This document shows, in pieces, positions 33,255 through 43,188 of a stretch of 45,745 nucleotides of DNA. Position numbers and translations under genes: made by a program. The notes under the pieces are model-generated. The model was not told the DNA's origin. It worked only from the letters and a program-made list of their open reading frames with translations, and did not search any database. The stretch spans positions 1 through 45,745 of the forward strand of contig JADNYJ010000270.1 of the NCBI GenBank assembly GCA_015501075.1, written 5' to 3'. Source of the DNA: Gymnopilus junonius (taxonomy: Eukaryota > Basidiomycota > Agaricomycetes > Agaricales > Galerinaceae). Positions within the stretch are counted from its first letter, which is position 1, and each line of letters starts with the position of its first letter.

Positions 33255-34957
33255 TTACTGAACGCGCAGGCAATAATCATCAAGCGCCTGCCTGATCTTA
33301 ACATAAACAGGGGCCTCCGCCTGGACTTTCTCGATGAAAACCTTATCACAATAAAGTCAGCCATACAAAATCTGCTGCAAAAGCGCCACGTACCTCTTCA
33401 TCAGGCTCATTGTTGCTTTCAAGATAATCGTTAAGAGCGGCCGAATCAGCGTTCAGCTTTAGGGGAAGAAAACGGAATATGTAAGAAGGTCGTATGAATT
33501 CTGAACAAAAAGACACATACCTTGCTCCAGATAGCGTCAAAGTTTCCGATTTTACTAATCAGACCACCGAATTCTGTGACGAGCGCATAAGTCTCCCTGC
33601 CAGCCTGTTGGAGTTGGGCGTTCTTCTTGTCGACGGCCCTCTTCAAATCTGCGAGTTCTTCTAATTTCGCGTCGAGCTCCGCCTGCGTTTCTAGAGTAGT
33701 GGGGAAATTAGCTAGAAGTCGGGCTGAGGTGTAAGGGTCAGAGTGCTTACTTTCGAGCGCAGCGTGACTTTCAAAGAATTTTCCAACGATGGAGACAGCG
33801 TCGAAGATGGCGCCGAACTGGTGAGCACGAAGAATTAGAAGGAAGGAATTTGGCTAGGAAGAGCAAAGCTTACCTTGAAAGGCTTAGGTGCACCAGCGGC
33901 AGTATCATTTCCAGAAGCGCCTTTTCCAGAGATACCCTGTAGTGGTTGAGAATAAGGCCTGCTTCACGCTGCCAATGGAGAAATGAACCCACGTTAGCCT
34001 CAGCTGGCGTTTCAGGGGCTGATTCTGATTCAACAGGATCGGAAGGCTTCGTAGTGGGTGTGGCAGTAGTGGTGGGCTTCTTGAACGTTTTCAGCTACAA
34101 AGAGGATCAGTGTACAGGACCCTCTGAATAATTCATGAATGGGACTTACAACGTCCTTTCCAGTCTGTCCCAATCTTTTCATCAGAGGTGGGCTAAGGAA
34201 GCGGGGAGGGGGTGTAAACGTCAAGCTGAGCAAGATGAATGTAACGTAAAGCGACGTACTTCGCTTTGACAGCTTCTGCGATCGTGGCGATGCTCTGCTG
34301 CAATTGATCCACCTGCTTGGCAGATTCTGTCGCGATCTGTCCTTTGAGTTTGGCAACTTGGTCACGGATGGTGACGAGGCCGGTCTTCACTCCATCGACT
34401 TCGCTCTTGAATGGAGCAGAGTTATCGTTGGCAGCGTCTGCGATCTATGAATGTAAATGAATTGTGATCAGTGAGGTAAATTTGACAGGCGAAGTGGAAC
34501 AATAAGTACCTTGCGAGCAGTCTTCTTGACGTGGTCTAGACGCTTGGCGAATGGGTATTGACTGTTCTGAGCAACAGGGATAACGACGTCGACAAAGTCT
34601 GGGCATCGTGAATTGTAAGTCGAAAGGTATAGAATCACACAACTATGACAAAGCCTACTTTGAATGATGGAGTTGAGCTTGTTGGCTGATTCACGAGAGT
34701 GGCTTAGCAACTTGACGTATTTCTAGCCAAAAATCATCATTAGTACGTTGAAGTCAACAATATGGAAAAAGAACGCTTACATTGTCGACCGACGTCAACA
34801 GGGCAGAGAGGTCTGTCCCAGCGGCGTTGTCCACGTCCTCAATAACGAGGTGGGCCTTGCGTAGAGACTCCTGCACCCCGAGCGCCTGGGTCATCAAGGT
34901 GGAGATATCATCGGTAACTGATGGGGCGTCGTATGAAGGCAGAGTGGCAGCAGACAT
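33255..34957 (-). CDS. Gene D: distant member of the alpha-helical family, probable partner component
   Basis: Eleven exons (34957-34781, 34722-34659, 34598-34510, 34444-34260, 34192-34150, 34094-33993, 33936-33874, 33817-33751, 33690-33521, 33456-33394, 33341-33255) join to 369 residues. Exon 2 is 64 nt and exon 3 carries VDVVIPVAQNS, both as in A, B and C. Long helices (KTGLVTIRDQVAKLKGQIA; LDAKLEELADLKRAVDKKN) flank a disordered Thr/Pro-rich linker. An amphipathic FGAIFDAVSIVGKFFESH stretch lies where B has its hairpin. The length and the split architecture resemble one subunit of two- or three-part alpha-pore-forming systems (Xax, HBL/Nhe type); this is inference. It is divergent from B, with a shared upstream region of about 1.1 kb. 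Confidence 0.8.
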
Positions 34958-36091
34958 TGTGCGGTATGCTTTGAAGACGAGGAAGGGTAGCTGAAGTGGG
35001 TTACGATCTGCGTTTGGATTTTTAAAGTTTTCAGACCCACAGTCTTTATACGAAATACCCTTGGAAGGTCGAACGTACCTTTGAGCTTTGACCATACCGC
35101 GCCGCAAAATTTCGCTGTCACATCCACGTACGCTCCGGCGATTTCTGGTGTTCAAAGTGCCTGATTTCTGACAGGAGAATGAAGGCCGATTGTAAAAGAG
35201 TCCCATCATCAGTGCCTGCGATGTCGATGCGGTATTGCAAGAGGAAAGGCATGGATCGTTGGTCGGAGGAGGAAAGTACCGTCAAGGCCCAGGTTCATTT
35301 TCGGTCATCGCTTATTAACCGGCATCCCGGCACCAGGAATCCAGTTCCAGAAATTGACGTTGACATTTCCTTTCCACTTTCCATCGCCCAGCTGGACTTG
35401 TCAGTCCTTTCGAGAAATTCATCGCTGCTCAATGCGCTGCATAATGACCTTGTTCTCTTGTTACTCTTGTACCTTTTGATAGTCATCTCATTTACCTCCG
35501 AGCTGGCTCTCCTTTCACCTGACTGATTCGTGCTAAGTATTTCATGGCTGGCACTCTGCGTTGGCACTATTTCTGCTGTACGTAGTGTATTCTGAAGGTA
35601 CACTCCTTATAATTTTATTGCATTTAATATGTTGAATCCGCACCTAGATCCTAGTGCGCTCGGGGGTTCAAGTTCTGCCCTGGACAGCTTTTGCCAATCG
35701 ACCATCCACGGGTTGTTCCTGATTCTAGAGTCAGTAGCTTTTTCATTTTCCTGAAGTATTTCCATTGCTGCACGGTGGAATGATAGCCCCGACTCCCCCC
35801 TGGCTGTCAATCCCTTTGTGCCTACCGCCACGAGACGCGAAGCATTGTACATGCTCCGTAACGTTCCAAGGTACGCTCTTGATATCGCTTCAGAGAATTG
35901 ACGTTCCTACATTTGCTTGCTAACGTTGCTGATGCAAACGTTCAGATTTCAGTCCCTTTTTTTTCCCAAGTTCCTGACGTGTATAAAAGGGTGAGCATGT
36001 TTCCTTATTCCCTTCAACCAAAGTCGACTTACGCCTTTGATCCAACTCCCATCTTTATCCTAGCTCGCTCAAATTACATATCAAATTCACG
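34958..36091. promoter_or_regulatory. Divergent intergenic region between D and B
   Basis: No gene called. On the B side it contains the shared promoter block (about 35787-35820: GACTCCCCCCTGGCTGTCAA) and a good TATA box, TATAAAAG at 35982-35989, about 100 bases before the B start. The plus-strand frame 35179-35526 and minus-strand frame 35607-35852 show no support. Confidence 0.5.
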
Positions 36092-37845
36092 ATGACCGCA
36101 GTCGCCACCGCACACTCCGACCTCGACCAATTCCTCACCAACTTCGACTCCAAGGGCGGAATCTCCAAGGAACAGGAGAAGGCCGTCAAGACGAGTGTCA
36201 ATGAGCAAATTAAGGATGGCGACCTCCGCCAGAAGGCAAATGAAGAACTCAAGCGCATGGGCGAGAGCGTCGTCGCAATGGAGACCGACTTTGCCACGAT
36301 TCAGGACTTTATCCAAAGGGTGGATGACAAGAAAGTTATTCTGGACGAACACAAGAACGTCAAGCTCTATGCTCCGGAATGGATCGATATTCACAATGTA
36401 TGTCTTGTTTTATAACCCTCTTTGTTAATCACGAACGTCGAATGCATTTGATAGACTTATACCGACCTCATGCACGAGTCCCAGGGAACCGCGAACAAAC
36501 TCAAGAACAAGATGAACTGTTCGTGATCCATCCCGATCTGTAATTTCATCGTTAGCGCTAATATTATTTCACTTAGACCTTGTTGATGTCCTCCTACCCA
36601 TATCAGAGAACGTCAACTTCGAAACAGCCAAGAAAGCAAAAGCAATCGACAAATATATTCAGGTATGCGGCTGCTGTCCATCGGGATCTCCATGAACAAA
36701 GTATTCACTCACATGGGTTTCATCACCAGGACCTCACTCAATTCGCAGACAACGGGGACAAACACGCCACTGGATTCCTGCGCATCCGCCAGCGCGTAGG
36801 AAGCTTCCGGGATAAACTGACCAATGAAGTGAAACAACAACAAGTGGACGTCCAGAATGAACTGAACAATGTAATTTCCAAAATTGAAGCGCTTGAGAAG
36901 GAACTTAATGCGTAAGCCACCACTTCTTCCCTATTCCTTGCGTCCAACGCAATTGATGTACTAACTAATTTCTTATTTATTTCATTAGGTCTTCCGGATT
37001 TGTCTGTATCTTCGAATTATTTTTATCATTCACCCAAATTAACTTATCTACAATCAGTTCACGAAGGTTTGGAGTACACTCAAGCTCGCAGGCCCAAACT
37101 TGGCCAAGACGGGTGGAGCCACGATCGCAGCTGCTGGTACCGCAGGAACAATTATCGCCACTGCTGGTCTAGCAGCCCTTGCTCCCGTCGCTGGTATTGG
37201 TATCCTCGTACGTACAACATTCTCTTCTCTATTCCTTTGTCCAACTATTCTTCTAGGCCGCTGGACTGGCCGGATTAGGATTCTCGACTTTCTCAGCTAA
37301 CAAGGAGCGTCTCGCCAAGGAAGCAGGTATGATTTATTCATTCAACGTTGCGTTCATTTCGGAAAGTTGATTTGGGCGTTGCTATCTTTTAGCTAAGAAA
37401 GAAGAGCTTTCAGGTCTTATCCGACACAGAGACGAGCTTCTCGCCAGGAAGGAGAACCTCGAAGAAGTCCTCAAAGAACTCAACAAGCTCGGAACTGTCT
37501 TTGACGACTTGATTACCAGGCTGAGCGCCATGGAGAGTATCTGGAGAATGGTAAGATTTCAGATCTCCTTTACTTGGATCCGAATCTGGCGCTGATCAGA
37601 ATCCCATTTTCGTTTATTTCAGCTCATCACTGACGCTGGAAGCCTCCGTGACAGTTTGCAGTACCTGGACAGTGCTGATGAAGCCTTTGTTCGTATTTCT
37701 TCACGTTCTCCTCATTGTGATGCGCTCAACGCGGCCTTTTTAATAGATTTTCGAAATGACAGCAGATTCCGCTAGAGCGGTGTACAAAACGTTGGCGAGC
37801 GCCTTGGATACATACACATTGGCAGTTGCGCCGATTAAGAAATAA
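36092..37845 (+). CDS. Gene B: coiled-coil protein with central hydrophobic hairpin, alpha-pore-forming-like
   Basis: Ten exons (36092-36397, 36455-36518, 36577-36662, 36730-36911, 36989-37001, 37058-37207, 37257-37326, 37393-37550, 37623-37688, 37747-37845) give 397 residues. The N-terminal half has helical repeats and the family blocks APEWIDIHN, TYTDLMHES and VDVLLPISENVNF. Residues about 236-278 form a Gly/Ala-rich hydrophobic double segment (ATIAAAGTAGTIIATAGLAA, then AGIGIL and AAGLAGLGF). A second coiled coil (HRDELLARKENLEEVLKELN) follows. This helix-hairpin-helix plan is typical of ClyA, HBL and Xax-type alpha-pore-forming proteins, in which the hairpin inserts into the membrane. No signal peptide is visible, so export or intracellular storage is open. 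The function is inferred from architecture only. Confidence 0.85.
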
Positions 37846-38099
37846 TTAGCACCTTCTCTTTCTCTTGTATTTTATATGGATCGTAGTCTATGAATAATAC
37901 TTTTGGGTCGACTCTAGAATAATGTGTTACTAAATGAGTTTTTTTCCTTCTGTTCCAAGGAGGGTGTGAGAAGGAAATCCCTGCAGCGTACAGAGTGAAA
38001 TGAAACACACCTGTCTCATCGTCATCGTACATTCCATATCCCGCATGAGATGTAAAATGACGATACAAAGGGCAAGGATTTTACCCACCTTATGCGTGT

Positions 38100-38620
38100 A
38101 CACTACACACTCAAGCAAATATCGCGAATGCGTGCTGTTCATGTTCTATGCTCGTTCCGTTAGCCCGGACGCTGTCACTGCCATCACAAACCGTGACTCG
38201 GATTCCCCTCTGCTGTGTACGACTGTCCGTCTCAATTGCTATCTTTCTACTTTCCGTGTTATCAGCCATAACTGCTCTACACTGCTTGTTGATTGTCCTT
38301 GTCCTCAGCTCTCAGCCTTTCCTGGCACGTTTGAGGTCTCTGTCGAGTTACTCAGGCTGTCGACCAACCTCGACGATAACCCAACCTCAGTGTTTCTTCC
38401 TATAGTGAAGTGAGGCTGAATGATCACTTATTATCGAACCTTAACATTGTTATCCGAGTCTTTAGGTGTCAGTGAAATCGAGATCCTGTCGGTCCCTGCT
38501 GAACTGGAAGGAAGCGGACGGAGGGTTCTCTGGTTCACGATGCAACACGTTATCCTCGTAAGTATTTTATCTTTTTATTGCCCTATCATCGCCTCATTAT
38601 ATTTATTTACGCAGCTCTCA
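38100..38620 (+). pseudogene. Segment E': inverted, decayed relative of segment E
   Basis: Hydrophobic frames (SIAIFLLSVLSAITALHCLL region) lead to an exon that starts after TCTTTAG near 38465 with GTGTCAGTGAAA and ends before the donor GTAAGTATTTTATC at 38560. Both ends match segment E (GTGTCGGTGAAG and GTAAGTATTTTATC on the minus strand). The frame is not continuous. It is convergent with gene C exactly as E is with gene A. Confidence 0.4.
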
Positions 38621-38988
38621 TGAAAAAATTGCATCTTAATAACACGCCATATCTCTGGTACCTCGCTTCCTATGTCCTAGTGCCGACTCTAAGAGCCATG
38701 CTCGAAGAGAGTAACAACAACAAGAACCTTACGCAGTCGTGCTTGTGTGTCATTAATTTTCGATTTGAATGCACTATATTTCTCTGAGCTTCTGTTTTGT
38801 CTCGCCATACAAGGCGCTGTTCATCCGTCCCGTCTCTGAATCCCTTCACACTAGTTGCGTTTGATTCCAATTATCCCTCGACTGTTCTTACCATGGTAGT
38901 AAGCAATCATCACGAACAACTAATGAAGCAGAACTTCCAGTTCGAAATACGAGGGGTACATAGGCTATTCTTGAACTAAGTAAGACAA

Positions 38989-40141
38989 TCATTTCTTGAC
39001 AGCTACAACCGCTGACACGTATACATCCAGAGACGCCATGAAAGTATCATAAATATCCTTGGCCGAATTCACCCGCTTCTCAAAGATCTACAAGAGCGCG
39101 TCAGACACCCGGGAACTCCAACCGCAGACAAAAAAAAATAGGCTCACCAGAACACCAGCAGCGAACCTGAGGTCTTTCAAATGACGTTGCAACATTTCCG
39201 AGTCGGCAGTGAGCTAATAGTCATGAAACACAACAAAGTTCAGCCCAAATACGTACCCGAAAAGAATCAAAAATCAAAACTCACAATCGGCCACACCCTC
39301 CCAACAACACTCAGCCTATCCTCCAACTCATAAAACACCCTGCGCACATTCGAATTCTCCATCTCCCTCCACACAGCCTCGAGGTTCGCGAAACCCTCGT
39401 TCCCAGGGGCTCCCGCAGAGGCGTACAGCGCAGTGGTCAGTTTTTCTTGGAAATTCTGCACGTTCTTTTCGATGCGGAGGAATCGAGTGCGAGATTTTTC
39501 AGCGTCTTCTGTGAAGTTCTCGAGGTCCTTTGGTGGGGATTTGGTTGAGTCAGTACAGCGTGTTTGTGGTAAATGGGTAAATGGGGTGGGTGAGCGTACC
39601 TTGATGTAGTGGTCTACGGCTTTTTCCTTTAGAGCATCCTGGAAGTTGACGTTGTGAGATATGGGTAAGAGTATGTCGACTAGATCTGGATGCGAGAGAT
39701 CAGTGCCTTAGTATAGAATGAACAATAGTCTGAAGTCCAATTAATCACGTACATCCCAACTCCCTTGCGAGGTTATGAGCCGTAACCTGAGACTCTTGTA
39801 TAAGATCCGTATACGCCTACCAAATTAAAATCATATATAAGACCTTTGTAATACGAGGAAGCACACAGGCGAGCCGTCGACACGCCCCCAATTAAACATA
39901 CCTCATGAATCCCACTCCACTCCGATGTATACAACTTGACATCCCCATACACATCACGCACAACCCTCTGCCCACCCAACCACTGGACGAAGTCCTGGAT
40001 CGTCTGAAATTCCGATTCCATCATGACGATGTATTCCCCGATGTGCTTCATGCCGTCTTTGGCCCTTTCGGCAGGGACGTCCCGGCGCTCCATGGCCGCC
40101 ATTATTTCGGATGGGTTGGAGTACGAAAGGGGGAGAGGCAT
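38989..40141 (-). CDS. Gene C: close paralogue of gene A, inverted
   Basis: Six exons (40141-39902, 39816-39753, 39685-39600, 39527-39297, 39213-39148, 39087-38989) give 261 residues. Exons 1, 2, 3, 5 and 6 have exactly the lengths of those of A (240, 64, 86, 66, 99 nt), and exon 4 is 9 nt longer. The protein keeps SEWSGIHE, AYTDLIQES, VDILLPISHNVNF and the helical C terminus. Like A it has no hydrophobic hairpin. The start is MPLPLSYSNPSEIMAAM, aligned with the start of A. Intact reading frames in both copies suggest they are still under selection. Confidence 0.85.
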
Positions 40142-41172
40142 GTTGCTTCTTGTTAAGTGGTGAGAGAGAGAATATATTAGGATGGCGGGGAGAGTTAAAG
40201 CCTGGATTAAGTGCAAGTTGAAAGGGGGAGGAAGACGATACCAAGGTTTACTTGCTTTAATACATGCCGGGCACTTGAAATGTAAGTATTCACAAACCGG
40301 CGGTGTCTGTACATCACATCTTGTAAGCAGTATTCAAAATATGCATCACCAGGAAAAGGAACGCATGTCATACATAGACCCCAAAGAAATTGACAGCTAG
40401 GAAGGTCGGTACCTTCCATCTACCATGCAGGATATGAAATGGGAGAGTGTAAGGCCCATCTCACCATTATCCTACCTGTATGACTGGTATGCTATGGAGT
40501 TCTTGAGCAATGTTAGGCAGTCATAGCGAATTATTTGAAACTGAGGAGAAGGGAGGTTTCCCACGACTTCAATGGAAAGAGTATGGAGCATGCTCGAACC
40601 AATACATATATCTCTGCGGGCGAAAAACTGTCAAAAACTGTCCCAAATTCCCCAAATAGCTCAACTAAGCATTCTCGTACTAGAAAGTGGTCACTTTGAG
40701 GCCAATTGGAGATTCGTTTGCCCACGGTGATATACTTACCATAAGCTTGTCAGGGGGTCTTCGGATTTGTCCAACCAACTTGTACAGCCCTGGGTCGGTG
40801 GCTAACCGGTTATGCATTGTACGGTATCCATTGGGTGTGCGACTTCCTGGCTACACCAACTCTTAGATTCCTGCCTCATGCCTTTCTGACAAGGTTGCTA
40901 TCGAAAATACCACAGCGTCTTGGCTTTCAAAATATTTCCAGAACATGTTCATTGTATCTGACAGTGCTTGTCCAGGGTTAGCAGCCGCAATTTAAAGTTT
41001 GCTTAAGGGGAACTATTACTCGGATGTGGGCTAGACTGGTGTTTAATTGAATTAACTTTTAAAGTATATCTATCTGATATCGCTCGTCCATCATTTTATC
41101 CATCTTCTTTGCCCTCAAGCGCCGCGTCACATCCAATGCCTATGTAACATTAGTATATTGTGCTGCGCGTCC
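40142..41172. promoter_or_regulatory. Gene C promoter side and gap
   Basis: Near C (minus strand) are a TATTAAAG box at 40255-40262 and the shared promoter block at about 40380-40415 (CTAGCTGTCAATTTCTTTGG). Both are at distances like those upstream of A. The rest (40430-41172) holds no gene I can recognise. Confidence 0.5.
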
Positions 41173-41760
41173 TTAACTACCATATTGCTCATTGTATCGA
41201 TACCTCAGAGCAACCATCAAAGAGGGAGGTCGTTTGGCTGGCAAGTCGCGCCCTGTCCAAGAATCTGCACAAAGTCGGCGACATTGATCAACGTCAATCC
41301 TGCAACAATCGGAACTGGAACTGGTGTACAGCGCTCCTGTGCAGTCGGGATTTCTGTTCCAAGAAACATGATACAATTAGCAGGAGAAGTTATTACTTGG
41401 GACATTAGTGAAGTTTAACTCACGGGTTATTCTCGCATGTTACCGATTTGCAGAACACGGCCATTGCGGCGAGACCATGATCCGGAAGTGAGTATGGGTA
41501 GCATTGCCCATACGCAAAAGTTGTCAAGAAGCCATCTGCGTATTGAACACCGACGTACTGAGGAAATGTGAGTCAACCGAGTTGCTGGCAATACTTATAA
41601 TAGAAGTACGCACCGCGTCGGGCCCACCTGCTTCGCAGAAGCTGAAGAGCTCGGCGTACTCCTGAGAACGGGTATATCGCCAACTTCCTGTGCACGTGGG
41701 TGCTGCAAAGGTCGAAAGGATGGTAACAGTGAGGAAGGTTAATGGTGCGAAGAGTTTCAT
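41173..41760 (-). CDS. Small secreted cysteine-rich protein
   Basis: Three exons (41760-41614, 41557-41424, 41353-41173) give about 153 residues. The N terminus MKLFAPLTFLTVTILSTFAAP is a clear signal peptide with a likely cut after TFA. The mature part has about ten cysteines, spaced CK-SVTC and DCC...QCRRLC, suitable for disulfide bonds. An alternative frame of the last exon (ending ATCQPNDLPL near 41217) would give a more hydrophobic end, so the C terminus is uncertain. The family is not recognised; small secreted cysteine-rich proteins are common in fungal secretomes. A TATA-like box is not obvious, but a short intron-containing layout and the promoter side at 41761-41900 support a real gene. 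Confidence 0.7.
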
Positions 41761-43188
41761 GGTACGGGCGGGACGTTAACAATTTTGACGTTGTAACCTC
41801 AACTTGGTGACCTCAACTCAACTCAACAGGCTTTTATAGCCTTCTGGAAGCTCGGAAGTGACCCTTAATTGATCATTCACATCATTCGCGGAATCATTCC
41901 ATCCGCCATTGTCGAAGAAGCTACGTATCTCTTCGTTTGTCTGCTTTCTTCCCGGTCTCATACGGATCTGGGGGTTGCTCGCGTCCTTCCCTGCCGAATT
42001 CTGATTATTCTCTCAATTTAGTTCCTATACTTGGACTTGTTGGAGGTTTTACTATCAAGGACTACTGAAGGGTCACTTCCAAGAGGGAACCCAGCATTCA
42101 AAATCAGATGTTATTCGGCTTACCATTCGAGCCAAGTAAGAATATCGTAACAAGTGGATGATGGAACGGCGGTACAAACACACTGATAAATACCAATAAA
42201 GAAGAACGATAATGTGTCCAAATATAAATTTAAAGCGACCGCATGATAGCTAGGTCAAGGCTATCAAATAAAAACATGTCCACGGAGAAGTGGAAGTCAC
42301 TTTACAGCTAAATCCAAAACCCCTATGCACCTTCCAAAATTCACTTCTGTGCGCCTGGCTTTGTATAAACAACTGTTTTAGGCAGGCCTTGCGTCATTAG
42401 CGCGTCGCTATGACCATCTTTGGCTGAGGCGGTTGGAGTCCTGTGGGGTTTCTACACCACACTACCTCGCCGTGGTTCATTGTATTCATGTACTACTACT
42501 TACAGCCTTGAATATACAGGGTAATGACATAGTCGTTGCTGAGAGGAGGGGTCTATATATTGCGAAGCCCACAAAGATATTCTGTCGACAGCACGACGGA
42601 GAGGCTAAGGGTGGGGTAGTTGTTGATGGGAAAGAGTAAGTGGACTGCGGAGATTGCGTCATCGATCCGCTGACCACTATAAACGGTTGTTTATACAAAC
42701 AGAGGTAGACGAACCGAAATTTACGAAGGTGCATAGGGTTTTGGATTTAGCTGTAAAACCCGGAATATAATATCACACCGTGTTCAGACAGCTAGCTCAA
42801 AAGAGGACAAAGACAAAGAAAATCTGCGGAAGGGAAGATACTCTGGCATTTGAACGTGTCAGGTCCTGTCTAAACCCAAGTTGGGACCTCGGAAGTTATA
42901 ATTATTCTGAGTCCCGACCCGACAGTGCCACGATTCAATTGCAAGTTCATGGAGCCCTGAACAGTTGGACGTCTAAGTCCTTATTTTAAGTTTCACCGAT
43001 GACATTTCCTTGGTTCGAACCTGATCTTCGCTTCATAGCAAACGTCGCATCACTTATGTTCTGCAAACTTTCGCCGGACCTAATTGCAACCAAAAAAGGG
43101 AAAGGAGTGAACTTCAAGGTAGCACAGGAACCCATAGAGTCATGTATATTATAGGGCAATAATCGACCCAAGCGATATCTCATAGACC
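41761..43188. other. Gap with no recognised gene
   Basis: Open frames at 42433-42639 (plus), 42486-42734 (minus) and 42780-42989 (plus) show no motifs or splice support. A GGTTCGAACC at about 43014 resembles a tRNA B box, but no tRNA fold surrounds it. Confidence 0.45.

Noticed and set aside
43010..43025. GGTTCGAACC, like a tRNA B box
   Set aside because: No A box or acceptor stem around it.
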